Of a stretch of 46,424 bases of DNA, positions 36,407-44,807 are shown piece after piece. The DNA lies in the NCBI GenBank assembly GCA_949298545.1, contig CASFWX010000018.1, forward strand, positions 1 to 46,424. Direction: 5' to 3'. Under the pieces are notes generated by a model. That model ran no database searches. It saw only the letters and a program-made list of their open reading frames with translations, and was not told the DNA's origin. A program made the position numbers and the translations under genes. The first letter of the stretch is position 1. Each line of letters begins with the position of its first letter. This DNA comes from an uncultured Verrucomicrobiota bacterium (GTDB lineage: Bacteria > Verrucomicrobiota > Verrucomicrobiia > Opitutales > Intestinicryptomonadaceae).

Positions 36407-36697
36407 AAAAAGCGCGGATTAGCCACTTGGGAGGGCTGCCAATTGCCGCATGCAAAGCTGGCCATCGATTAAAAGGAGGAGATTTTTTTGCGGAATTTTT
36501 TATATGCCCGAGTTTTTTTGCGTATAGTTTCAAAAGGCAGAGGTTAAATGTGTTTTTGAAGAAGCAATTGCATGCTTTAAAAGATGGAAATATTTTCTGT
36601 ATGGCTCGCATTAAAAGCCATAGAAATGGCGTGAGCTTATGGCGGGGCGCTTTCTATTGATGCGGATCAGTATTTGCAGATATAATGCGGGCGAGAT
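36407..36697. other. Intergenic region between mdh and trxA terminators
   Basis: A 77-codon plus-strand frame (36427-36660) is open but has no ribosome-binding site, family character or operon context. No gene is supported. Confidence 0.4.
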
Positions 36698-36739
36698 AAA
36701 AAAACGCGGGAGTTCAAATAATACTCCCGCGTTTTTTTT
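36698..36739 (-). terminator. Terminator of trxA
   Basis: A 14-bp perfect stem (aaaaacgcgggagt / actcccgcgttttt) with a 9-base loop. The A-run gives a T run on the minus strand, 12 bp past the trxA stop. Bidirectional use is possible because T residues also flank it on the plus side. Confidence 0.9.
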
Positions 36740-36750
36740 CATATGTGGAA

Positions 36751-37065
36751 TTACATGAGTTGTTTTAGCTTTGCCAATAAAGAGTCTTTAGATGACATTC
36801 CCGCCGCTCCGACCCTTTCGCCGTTTTTGAAGAAAATAATTGTCGGAATTTGGTTTACTCCAAATTTTTGGGCGATTTCCGGAGATTGGTCCACGTCCAC
36901 TTTGCATACGAGTGCGGAATCTCCGACTTCCTCTGCGAGCGCGTCGATTGTCGGGCCCAACATTCTGCATGGGCCGCACCATGGCGCCCAAAAATCAACG
37001 AGAACAGGCTTAGGGGAAGATATTGTTGAATCGAAGTTTGATGAATTTAAATGTAGTACTGGCAT
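36751..37065 (-). CDS. trxA: Thioredoxin
   Basis: 104 residues with the active site WCGPC (Cys30, Cys33) in VDFWAPWCGPCRMLGP and the conserved cis-proline in QIPTIIFF. It is a cytosolic disulfide reductase, the length being that of classical thioredoxin. It follows the proline-rich gene by 55 bp on the same strand and ends in a perfect terminator, so it may be the second gene of a two-gene unit. Confidence 0.97.
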   Translation of the reverse strand: MPVLHLNSSNFDSTISSPKPVLVDFWAPWCGPCRMLGPTIDALAEEVGDSALVCKVDVDQSPEIAQKFGVNQIPTIIFFKNGERVGAAGMSSKDSLLAKLKQLM

Positions 37066-37120
37066 ATTTGTTCGATATCGGGTTTTCCGATTAAAAATTT
37101 ACTCGAAAATTGTATTTTAA

Positions 37121-37507
37121 TTAGATGTCCAAAATTATCATAACGGCAAAAGCCACCGCGACTGCCGCGGCGATAAAATCGACAGCCACCGACAGTGTTC
37201 CCGGAGCGTCGTCGGCGCGCGCGGGAGCCGGGCGCGAAAACTGCGCTTGCGGTTTAAACGCGACATTTGCTTTGGCCTTTGGCAATTCAAAGGACGGCGC
37301 GGCGGGTTTTTTTGCGGGGGCCGCCTCGTCCGAGAATGAAAGAACCGGCGCTTTGGGCAGAGTGGGCTTAGCTTCTGGAAGCACAGCTTTGGGGGCTTCC
37401 GGAAGCACGGGTTTTGACTGGGCTTCCGCTTCCGCGGGCTTGGCTTCAGGAAGCACTGGTTTTGCGTTGCCGTTTTCCGGCAGTTGGGGTTTGTTTTCTT
37501 CCGGCAT
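37121..37507 (-). CDS. Proline-rich protein with C-terminal membrane anchor
   Basis: 128 residues with no signal peptide. Residues 1-65 repeat a KPVLPEA-type unit (KPVLPEAKPAE, KPVLPEAPKAV, VLPEAKPTL), giving a stiff Pro/Glu/Ala/Lys stretch. A second Pro/Lys linker follows, and the last 25 residues are a transmembrane helix (VAVDFIAAAVAVAFAVMII) with a tail of only two residues. Such proteins may act as spacers or as tail-anchored membrane proteins with the repeat on the cytosolic side. The opposite strand is also open (37125-37523), but the minus frame has sensible architecture and a possible operon with trxA. Function unknown. Confidence 0.6.
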   Translation of the reverse strand: MPEENKPQLPENGNAKPVLPEAKPAEAEAQSKPVLPEAPKAVLPEAKPTLPKAPVLSFSDEAAPAKKPAAPSFELPKAKANVAFKPQAQFSRPAPARADDAPGTLSVAVDFIAAAVAVAFAVMIILDI

Positions 37508-37660
37508 CTTTTTCTTTCGTTAAAAAATTATAAAATGCTCCGCTTGAAAAAAGCGAAGCGAACTTTTCGAGTTGTTAGTATTGTTTCGTCGTTATTTCTT
37601 TTCAAGCATTTTTTAGGGTTTTGAGTTTTTAGTGTTGCTCTTCACTCCCGCTTTGGAAAA

Positions 37661-38822
37661 ATGTGGCGCATTATGACTGTGGATACTGATGTAAAAAACG
37701 TTTGCGAAGATATAAAAAGGCGGTTTGGGCAGTTGTGGAGGTTTCTTTGACGTACCTGGCAAACGTTCTGAGATAGCGGCGCTTGAAGCGCGCGCGGCTT
37801 CTCCCGATTTTTGGAATTCCCAAAGCGAGGCTCAAAAAACAGTGGCGGACTTGTCGCGCCTGAAGGGACTTGTCGCGCCGCTTGAAGCATTTGAAAAGTC
37901 TCTGTCTGATCTCGAGGCCCTCATTGAGCTGGCGGAAGAGTCTGATTCGCCTGACGAACTTCTTTCCTCTGAGTTGTCGGCGGAATCTTCGAGGCTCTCC
38001 GGCAGCCTCGACAGGCTGGAAATAGAATCTTTTCTAAGCGGCCCGCACGACTCGTGCAATGCCATTGTCACCATTCATGCAGGCGCAGGCGGCACCGAAA
38101 GCTGCGACTGGGCCGAGATGCTTTTGAGAATGTATACTCGATGGGCGGAGCGGCGCGGGTACAAGCCGGAGATTGAGGATATTCAGGCAGGAGAGGAGGC
38201 GGGTGTTTCCCGCGTGACTTTCAGGGTTGTCGGGGCGAACGCATACGGCTATTGCAAGGCAGAACGCGGGGTGCACAGGCTTGTCAGGATAAGCCCTTTC
38301 GATTCCAACAAGCGGCGCCATACGAGTTTTGCGTCTGTGGACGTTATCGCTGAAATAGAGGACGACCGCGACATGGATATCAAGGACGAGGAGCTGAAAA
38401 TAGACACTTACCGCTCGAGCGGGGCGGGCGGGCAGCATGTCAATAAGACAGAAAGCGCCGTTCGCATAACCCATATTCCCACCGGCATAGTAGTGGCATG
38501 CCAAAATGAGCGCAGCCAATTCAAGAATAAAGCAACTGCCATGAAAATCCTGAAGAGCCGAATATTTGAGAAGCTCGCCGATGAGCGGCGCGCCGATATG
38601 GACAAATTTTACGGCCCCAAAGGTGAAATTTCGTGGGGCAATCAGATTCGCAGCTACGTCTTGCAGCCCTACCAAATGGTGAAGGATTTGCGGACCGGAG
38701 CTGAAACTGGCAACGTGCAGGCGGTCCTGGACGGGGATATTGATTTGTTTATCGACGCATGGCTTCGCGCGGGAGGCCCAACGGTGCGAACCAAAGCCAT
38801 AAATGTAAACGACGCCGAATAG
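37661..38822 (+). CDS. prfB: Peptide chain release factor 2 with programmed +1 frameshift
   Basis: The gene is read in two frames. A first frame from ATG 37661 (or the in-frame ATG 37673) ends at TGA 37748 after ...QLWRFL. The sequence there is GGAGG (37737-37741), three bases, then CTTTGAC: the classical RF2 frameshift site, where a Shine-Dalgarno-like element and a poor UGA context shift the ribosome +1 to read CTT GAC. The second frame continues to 38822 with about 357 residues. RF2 hallmarks are clear: [16 protein letters not shown] (GGQ motif) and [15 protein letters not shown] (SPF, stop-codon recognition for UGA). Total is about 382-386 residues. RF2 auto-regulates its own synthesis in this way. 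Confidence 0.97.
37737..37751 (+). promoter_or_regulatory. prfB programmed +1 frameshift element
   Basis: GGAGG-TTT-CTTTGAC: a Shine-Dalgarno-like pentamer placed three bases before the CTT slippery codon, followed by the in-frame UGA and C. Spacing and sequence match those known from other bacterial prfB genes. Confidence 0.95.
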
Positions 38823-38881
38823 CCAAAGAAACGCTTGCTGAATGGCTGAAAATCTGAAATATTTTAAAATTTGAATCGCAC

Positions 38882-39379
38882 ATGGACTGGCAGATAAAAT
38901 CTCTTGCTAAAGTTTCAGGAATAAGCGGCCGCGAAATCAAGCCGGGCGATACTGTCGTCTGTACAGTGTTTATCGACGACATGGGAAATCTCGACAGGCT
39001 CGACGCCCATGCAGATGAATTTGACGATTCTAAAATTCGCGGAAAAATCATCGGCAGATGGGAGCGCGAAGTCGCGGCAAATCCCGATGCAGACGAACGC
39101 GCCGCGCGCCGCCTGGCACTGGCGAGCTCGGAGGACTTTTTCCTGTCCATGTTTGATGATTCTTCTCCGGTAAAGGCCGACGAGGCAGATGCCGTAAAAC
39201 AGATACTTGCCCTCATGCTCGAGAGGAAAAGAATCCTGAAGCCTGTAGGGCGCCCGTCGCGCGGTATCCAAAAGTATATACATACCTCAAGCAAGCGCGA
39301 GTTCGATGTCCCCCAGAAAGAGATGGACGCGGAACTCGTATTAAAAATTCAAACTCAACTCGGAAGCATAATAATATGA
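38882..39379 (+). CDS. Conserved-looking hypothetical protein, 165 aa
   Basis: No family was recognised. The protein is cytosolic (no signal or membrane segment) and mixed alpha/beta. The first 60 residues (GREIKPGDTVVCTVFIDDMG) look like a small beta barrel; a charged, helical middle follows (WEREVAANPDADERAARR, SSEDFFLSMF). Its C-terminus ends in a helical, amphipathic segment. The start lies 59 bp after prfB and its stop overlaps the next start as ATGA, so it is probably translated in a chain with the following lipoprotein. From memory of similar genes it may be conserved in related bacteria, but this is not established here. Confidence 0.7.
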   Translation: MDWQIKSLAKVSGISGREIKPGDTVVCTVFIDDMGNLDRLDAHADEFDDSKIRGKIIGRWEREVAANPDADERAARRLALASSEDFFLSMFDDSSPVKADEADAVKQILALMLERKRILKPVGRPSRGIQKYIHTSSKREFDVPQKEMDAELVLKIQTQLGSIII

Positions 39380-39981
39380 TTACACTGGTTTCTTCTCTCT
39401 GCCATGCGCCTTCACATGGAAACGCTTCTTGCGCTGGGCGCTTTTTGTCAGCTGTGGGCGCGAAATTCCTGAGAATTGCGCTTTTTTGCGGATTCTGTTC
39501 CCTCATTTGCGGCTGTTCAATAGACGGCCCTACCAAAATGTTTACTTTTCATTTGGGGAATTCGCGCTCTATTGCTTCGGAACTTGCCCGTTCGTCGGTG
39601 ACGATGCCCGTTTCGGGGTTCACGGTGGTTACGAACAACGACTATTTTATGTATAGCGGCGATTTGGAACACGTGGACTGGTCTTATTGCAAGGCTGTCG
39701 ACAATGAGAAAGTTTACGGTTTTACATTCAAGTGCAACGATAGGGGCAGAAAGCGGCTTCTACAGGCGACCGCAGGCAATATGGGAGGATTCATCGTAGT
39801 CAAGTATGACGGGACACCTATAGGAATCCGCTTGATAGATACCGCCATCACAAACGGAGAGCTGTTTGTCGTCGCGGAGATACCTGACACTTCGGAAAGC
39901 GAGATAGCAAGGCTGCTCAAAGAGATGAACGAAAGCATAGAAAACATAAACAAAATAGCCGAGGAGGCGCGCTTGCTTTGA
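39376..39981 (+). CDS. Lipoprotein with a SecD P1-head-like domain
   Basis: 201 residues. Its ATG overlaps the stop of the previous gene (ATGA). A hydrophobic stretch ends in a plausible lipobox (LICGC, lipidated Cys47). The remainder (VYGFTFKCNDRGRKRLLQAT, then NMGGFIVVKYDGTPIGIRLID, then NGELFVVAEI) follows the pattern of the SecD P1 head: 'f.f...G..k...~T..n.g..iaiv.Dg..i....i...i..g..~i'. It lacks SecD's membrane domain, so it is not a translocase itself. Function unknown; may be a periplasmic adaptor. Confidence 0.6.
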   Translation: MITLVSSLCHAPSHGNASCAGRFLSAVGAKFLRIALFCGFCSLICGCSIDGPTKMFTFHLGNSRSIASELARSSVTMPVSGFTVVTNNDYFMYSGDLEHVDWSYCKAVDNEKVYGFTFKCNDRGRKRLLQATAGNMGGFIVVKYDGTPIGIRLIDTAITNGELFVVAEIPDTSESEIARLLKEMNESIENINKIAEEARLL

Positions 39982-40023
39982 GGGCGGGCTTAATGTCGGT
40001 GCGTGGGGAGAGTGTTCTCGTCA

Positions 40024-41058
40024 ATGCTTAACGGGGTTGCATCGCATTTGTCGCGCGCTTTGCGGAGAGGCGCTTATCTTGCTTTTGCCTCAACCTGCCT
40101 GCTTGCGCATTGCCGGGCTTTCGGGCTTGAGGTGTGCTGGCCGACCCCCAATGACGGATTTTCCCGCGGGCTCCCACCCGAAGAGGTGCTTCAGCCTACT
40201 GCCGGCGGAAAACCCCTCAGCGGAGCTTTTGGCGATGTCAGAAGCGGGGGATATAAATTTCACGAGGGAATCGATATCCGCCCGGTCAAGCGCTCTCGCA
40301 AGGGTGAGCCGCTCGACGAAATATTTTGCATGGCCAATGGCAGGGTCGCAATGATAAACCGCATCGCAGGCAATAGCGGATATGGCAGATACGTCGTAGT
40401 GACCCATCAGTCTGCCGACATTGAAATATATACTCTGTACGCGCATCTCTCGGAAATCTCTCCCGATATTTCCATAGGTTCGCGCGTATCCGCCGGAACG
40501 GTTTTGGGAAAGATGGGGCGCAGCGCCTCCTACAGGATAGCCCGCGCGCAGGCGCATTTGCACTTTGAGATAGGCTTGCGCCTCAGCGACGGCTTCGACA
40601 GATGGTATTCCGCCCAAAAGTACACCCAGCCGAATCGCTTTGGGAATTGGAACGGATTGAATCTTGTCGGTTTCGATCCGTGGGATTTTTTCGTCAAGGC
40701 GAAGTCGGGAGCGCTCGCAAATGGGATTGCCGCGTATCTCGATGCCATTCCAACTGCTTTTGTGGCCAGAATATACACTTCTAAAACGCCGGATTTTGCG
40801 GGAATATATCCGGAACTTGTCGATAAATCTGGCGACGATTGCGGTTGGGATATACACTTTACCTGGTATGGCTTGCCGAAAAAGTTGGAGCGCATTAAAA
40901 ATCCGAAAAAGAATCCGCGGGAGGGAGAATTGGAGATAATTTCCTACAATCCTTCCGAGATAGGCCGCAAGTGCCGGCGCATGATAAGCGTTTCCGAAGA
41001 AGGAGAGGCGCGCGCTACCGAGGATTTTAAAGACTTGCTTAGGAAATTGTTTCCGTGA
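40024..41058 (+). CDS. M23-family (LytM/lysostaphin-like) peptidase domain protein
   Basis: 344 residues from ATG 40024; a GTG at 40003 is an alternative start. A signal peptide or anchor (RGAYLAFASTCLLAHCRA) is followed by the peptidase domain at about residues 60-195. The catalytic zinc motifs are present: HEGIDIRP (HxxxD) and the HLHFEI (HxH) pair, with VSAGTVLGKMG between. The region after the peptidase is about 150 residues of unknown fold (YWCTWYGLP-like beta strands, e.g. WDIHFTWYGLPKKLE). It should cut peptidoglycan cross-bridges or, without a full site, activate an amidase. It leads a run of envelope genes. Confidence 0.85.
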   Translation: MLNGVASHLSRALRRGAYLAFASTCLLAHCRAFGLEVCWPTPNDGFSRGLPPEEVLQPTAGGKPLSGAFGDVRSGGYKFHEGIDIRPVKRSRKGEPLDEIFCMANGRVAMINRIAGNSGYGRYVVVTHQSADIEIYTLYAHLSEISPDISIGSRVSAGTVLGKMGRSASYRIARAQAHLHFEIGLRLSDGFDRWYSAQKYTQPNRFGNWNGLNLVGFDPWDFFVKAKSGALANGIAAYLDAIPTAFVARIYTSKTPDFAGIYPELVDKSGDDCGWDIHFTWYGLPKKLERIKNPKKNPREGELEIISYNPSEIGRKCRRMISVSEEGEARATEDFKDLLRKLFP

Positions 41059-41141
41059 ATTGCCGCAACCGGAATGCGGCGAGTAAAAAAGGTTTGCCAT
41101 TTTCCTGGCGCGCAGATAGCATTTTTAAGAAAGCAAAATAT

Positions 41142-42344
41142 ATGAAGAAATTATTTTTGTGTTTTCTCGCGGCTTGTCTTGGGGCTTCTGGCGCGCGGGC
41201 GCAGAGCGGAAACGCTCCGCAAACCGGAGACCGCGAAACCGTGGCGGTGTTCGTCCGCGCCGACGGGGAGACGGCGAAAGTTTATCTCGACATGTTCGAC
41301 GCTGCGCTGTGCGCAAAGGTAAATTCCGAAGGGTTTTCCGTAGTGAGCAGGAAGGTCGCGGTTTCAGAGCTTTCCAATATAGGCGCTGAAAACTCCGCGG
41401 CGGTAAAATTGGCAGGGGCTTCAAAGCTCGCAGAAGCCCTGCGCGACGGAACCCTTGCGGGCTCCGAAGACGTTTGGACCTCGGCGTCGATGCTTTCTGT
41501 GGCGCGAATGCTCGGGGCGGATTTTCTCCTTGACGCAGTGCTTTTTCCGGCGGCTTCCGAAGAGCGCGTTTATTCAGATATGGGGGTGGATACCGTTTCC
41601 GTCCGAACCGTGATGCGAGCGAGCTACTCCCTTTACGAAACCGGTTCCGGCAGGGGCCTGGCTGGCAATACTGTGCTCGCCGACAAGACTGTCAGGCAGT
41701 CCAAGAATTTGGCGATAATTGACAGGGATTCCGCCGCGGCAATAGTCGACGAGCTCGCCGCGAAAATCGCCAGCTCCCTGCGCCAGGATAGGCCCGAAAG
41801 CGGGAGCTTTGTGGCAAAGAGCTCTAAAAATTTCGACGTGCATATTGTATGTTTCATAGAGGGAATGCGTTTCCCCGTGATAGAGAAGACAGCAGAAGGT
41901 GAATATATTGTCGGCGAAAAAACATTTGCCGCGGAAGCTTCCGGGGTGTCCGTCATGCTCGACGGCTTGATGCTCGGCGGGGCCGGCGCAGATTCAAAAA
42001 CGGGAAATGTGTTTTCCCTGCCTTCCGGCGTCCATCAAATCCGATTTGAAAGGGCGGATTTGCAGCCTTATGCGCGCATGATAAACGTGTCCGAAAATAT
42101 GAAGACGTTTTCGGTGTATCTTCGCATGAGCGATTCCGCGCGTGAAAGATGGAAGGCTGACTCCGAATTCTTCGAGTCTCTCAAGGCGGGCTCCAAGCTC
42201 AGCGACGCCCAGGTGAAAGTTCTCGAAGGGCTAGCCGAGTCTTATAAAAATTCTGGTTTCAGGGTATATTATAAAACCGATACCGACCAGCCGCCCACAA
42301 TCCAGCAAAACACGAGCCTTCTTCCGCAACCTATATTGAGATAG
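41142..42344 (+). CDS. Secreted CsgG-like protein with a PEGA-like C-terminal domain
   Basis: 400 residues from ATG 41142, the start that gives a clean signal peptide (MKKLFLCFLAACLGASGARAQ); an in-frame start at 41055 overlaps the M23 gene and lacks a signal. The N-terminal half (FVRADGETAKVYLDMFDAAL, later ARMLGADFLLDAVLF) resembles the CsgG/TolB-N type fold that opens the next gene, and residues about 250-340 (ASGVSVMLDGLMLGG to PSGVHQIRFERADLQPYARM) resemble a PEGA beta-sandwich. A C-terminal helical tail follows. The resemblance is by pattern only. It is 8 bp before the CsgG-family gene, so they are co-transcribed. Confidence 0.6.
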   Translation: MKKLFLCFLAACLGASGARAQSGNAPQTGDRETVAVFVRADGETAKVYLDMFDAALCAKVNSEGFSVVSRKVAVSELSNIGAENSAAVKLAGASKLAEALRDGTLAGSEDVWTSASMLSVARMLGADFLLDAVLFPAASEERVYSDMGVDTVSVRTVMRASYSLYETGSGRGLAGNTVLADKTVRQSKNLAIIDRDSAAAIVDELAAKIASSLRQDRPESGSFVAKSSKNFDVHIVCFIEGMRFPVIEKTAEGEYIVGEKTFAAEASGVSVMLDGLMLGGAGADSKTGNVFSLPSGVHQIRFERADLQPYARMINVSENMKTFSVYLRMSDSARERWKADSEFFESLKAGSKLSDAQVKVLEGLAESYKNSGFRVYYKTDTDQPPTIQQNTSLLPQPILR

Positions 42345-42352
42345 CCAAAAAC

Positions 42353-43285
42353 ATGAAAAAGACAACGATAGCATTGATAGCAATCCTTTCCGCGGCGTGC
42401 CCAATTTTTGCCCAATCCAAGGCGACGCTTGGCATATACGGGGTAAAAGCTCTTCCGGCTCTCGAGCAAAAGCTGAAGGCGGAGGGAACCATTTCAACTC
42501 TCGACAGGGTGAGGCAGTCTATGGACGCGAACTTTATCGACGCGATGGCTTCCACGCGCAAGTTTGACGTCGTTGCGCGTTCGGATTGGGAGTCGGTGCT
42601 GCGCGAGCAGGATTTCGGGCAGTCTGGTTCGGTAGACCAGGCAAGCGCCGCAAGGCTCGGAAAGGCTTTGGGCGCAAAGTTTATTCTTGAAACTACGATA
42701 ACGGATTTTCAGGACTATGTTGAGACGGCAAATTTCCCGAGCTTGGGAAAGACCGCGCAAAAGCGCATATTGCGCTTTGGAGCGGTTGCCAAGCTTTACG
42801 ATTCAAGCACGGGAAAGCTTGCCGAGAGCGCCAATATAACGGTAGACGGCTCCGATGTTGCGGAAATTGCCTCGTACTCCGTCCGCAACGGAAATCTCAA
42901 CGACGAGCTTGTCGCGAAGATAGCCAAAGCAATGGCAAAAAAAATAGCCGCCCGCATAAGCGATGTCGCATTTCCGCCGAAGGTGATTTCACTCATAGGA
43001 AACCAAATAATAATCAACCGCGGCGACGGCACGGGAATATCGGTTGGGGATAAATATAAAATAATGGCTACTGGAGAGCGCATGGTAGATCCCGACACCG
43101 GCGAAGACCTCGGATTCGCCGAGGCAGATGTGGGGGTGGCGGAGATTACGGAGGTGCTCCCGAAATTTTCAAAAGGGGTTTTAAGCGAAAATTTCGGGGT
43201 GGAAAAGGGCCATATAGCCCGCAAAATCGCGCCGGCTTCCCCGTCTGGCGGGCGCGCCGATGGGGATTCCGGGGGCGAGAGATAG
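42353..43285 (+). CDS. CsgG-family outer-membrane/periplasmic protein
   Basis: 310 residues with a signal peptide (MKKTTIALIAILSAACPIFAQ). There is no convincing lipobox, since the only Cys in the signal region is followed by PIFAQ. The CsgG domain is recognisable: FIDAMASTRKFDVVARSDWESVLREQDF, then AARLGKALGAKFILETTITDF. The C-terminal part (VISLIGNQIIINRGDGTGISVGDKYKI) is an extra beta domain seen in CsgG-like proteins that lack curli genes. Given its neighbours (LpoB-, YcfL- and COG3014-like lipoproteins) its role is probably in envelope biogenesis and not curli export. The protein ends in a low-complexity Gly/Ser/Asp tail. Confidence 0.85.
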   Translation: MKKTTIALIAILSAACPIFAQSKATLGIYGVKALPALEQKLKAEGTISTLDRVRQSMDANFIDAMASTRKFDVVARSDWESVLREQDFGQSGSVDQASAARLGKALGAKFILETTITDFQDYVETANFPSLGKTAQKRILRFGAVAKLYDSSTGKLAESANITVDGSDVAEIASYSVRNGNLNDELVAKIAKAMAKKIAARISDVAFPPKVISLIGNQIIINRGDGTGISVGDKYKIMATGERMVDPDTGEDLGFAEADVGVAEITEVLPKFSKGVLSENFGVEKGHIARKIAPASPSGGRADGDSGGER

Positions 43286-43306
43286 CGCCGAATAAATCTT
43301 TGGGAG

Positions 43307-44752
43307 ATGGCTGGGCGAAGCTTTGATTTTGTCAGGGCGTTCATCGCGGTGTCGGGGTGCGCTTGCCTGTGCGCCTGTTCAACTTACCGCGACGATACTC
43401 GCGCTGCGGTGTCGGATTGGATGCGCGGCAACTATTCCGCCGCCGCCGGGCGTTTTTCCGATGGTGCCGGCGAGAGCTCCGGAAGCGCCGATGAACTCGT
43501 TTGGAAGCTCGAACAGGCTTCGGCGCTTAGGGCATCGGGAGATTTAACCGGGAGCGCGGCGGCATTTGAAGAAGCTTTTAAGCTGGTCGCTAAATTTGAT
43601 GCCGAACCGGAAATAGATTTGGCGGGGGAGACGAAAGCCGCATTTACAAATCTTTCATATTTGCCGTATGTCGGCTACAACTACGACCGCATAATGTTAG
43701 GCGTTTATCAGGCTCTAAATTTTATGGAGTTGGGAAAGTTTGACGAGGCGGCAGTTATGTTCAAGCGGGTGGAAAATTTTCAGAATGCTGCGGAGAGGGA
43801 AAACGCCTCGAAAGTAAATAAAAGCATATCGGAAGCTTCTAAAATCTCAGGACAGAAGAGAAGCGACGGAACAGTTTACAATTACAACGCGGCAATGGGC
43901 GATGCTAAATTTCGCAGTTCTCTTATGGCGCAATACGGGATTGGCGCATTCGGAAGGGCAGGCGGGGGCATCTCGGCGAGGGGATTGTATGTCAACCCTT
44001 TCGCGTATTGGCTCGACGGGGTTTATTTCACCGTCTGCGGGCTAGATTCGGCTGATAGGGCAAGGGCGGTGGACAGCCTGCGGTTAGCTCGGGATATGGT
44101 CGCTGCCTCTTGCATAGATTCCGATTTGGAAATTGCCCGCAGGGTTTCTGACGGAGAAGCCTTCCCCGACAGGACTTATGTTATATTTGAAACCGGGGCG
44201 GCTCCTTCGCGCAAGCAGATAAGGATAGACATACCGCTATTTATCGCCACGCGGGACGTCCCGTACGTGGGTGCGGCGTTCCCGAAGCTCGAGCGCAATG
44301 CCGACTGGTCGCCGTCGTTAATCATAAATGCCGGAGGCAAGGCGTTTGAAACGGAAATGCTCGCAGACATGGACGCTATCGTCGAGCGGGAATTTCAGGA
44401 TTTGCTGCCCATGGTGATTGCGAAAACCCTCATTTCGGCTGGAACGAAGGCTGCTATGCAATACGGATTTCAGGAGGCGGTCAGGCAGTCGGACAACCAG
44501 TACGCGCTGCTGGCGGCAATGATAGTCGGGTCGATATACCAGGCTTCTATGAACGACGCGGATTTGCGCTCTTGGAGAACACTCCCAAAACAAATACGCG
44601 CCGCTTCCTTCCCAACTCCAAAAGACTTGAAGCTGCTGGTGGGAACAAAGGAGATAAAACTCGCCGACGCCAAGGCGAATTTCGTCCTCGTCAGGCGCAC
44701 CGGCGCCAATTCCAAAATTTCAGTCTCGACCTTTGCGGTCGGGAAACGGTAA
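43307..44752 (+). CDS. COG3014-like lipoprotein with TPR-like repeats
   Basis: 481 residues. The N-terminus ends in a lipobox (LCAC, lipidated Cys24). Residues about 35-180 are helical with TPR-like spacing (MRGNYSAAAGRFSDGAGE, LTGSAAAFEEAFKLVAKFD, YQALNFMELGKFDEAAVMFKR). The rest is mixed: GLYVNPFAYWLDGVYF, FETGAAPSRKQIRIDIPLFI and PQQ-free beta regions. This resembles the uncharacterised COG3014 lipoproteins, which typically occur beside CsgG/LpoB-like genes. It is 21 bp after the CsgG-family gene and 55 bp before the YcfL-like gene. Function unknown. Confidence 0.75.
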   Translation: MAGRSFDFVRAFIAVSGCACLCACSTYRDDTRAAVSDWMRGNYSAAAGRFSDGAGESSGSADELVWKLEQASALRASGDLTGSAAAFEEAFKLVAKFDAEPEIDLAGETKAAFTNLSYLPYVGYNYDRIMLGVYQALNFMELGKFDEAAVMFKRVENFQNAAERENASKVNKSISEASKISGQKRSDGTVYNYNAAMGDAKFRSSLMAQYGIGAFGRAGGGISARGLYVNPFAYWLDGVYFTVCGLDSADRARAVDSLRLARDMVAASCIDSDLEIARRVSDGEAFPDRTYVIFETGAAPSRKQIRIDIPLFIATRDVPYVGAAFPKLERNADWSPSLIINAGGKAFETEMLADMDAIVEREFQDLLPMVIAKTLISAGTKAAMQYGFQEAVRQSDNQYALLAAMIVGSIYQASMNDADLRSWRTLPKQIRAASFPTPKDLKLLVGTKEIKLADAKANFVLVRRTGANSKISVSTFAVGKR

Positions 44753-44807
44753 AATGAGCTCGAATTATTTTGAAATGGGGAAATTTTAATGCTAAAAAAG
44801 GAGTGAG

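Noticed and set aside
36427-36660. 77-codon plus-strand frame between mdh and trxA
   Set aside because: No ribosome-binding site, no family character and amino-acid composition like translated noncoding DNA.
37125-37523. 132-codon plus-strand frame (Ala/Gly/Ser-rich)
   Set aside because: Antisense to the proline-rich gene; the minus frame has an ordered repeat and a membrane helix and fits a unit with trxA.
37661-37750. In-frame TGA near the start of prfB as a sign of a broken gene
   Set aside because: The GGAGG-TTT-CTTTGAC context is the normal RF2 frameshift site.
42353-43285. Curli secretion channel CsgG as a literal function
   Set aside because: No csgA, csgB, csgE or csgF-like genes are seen; the neighbours point to an envelope-lipoprotein system, so only the family name is used.
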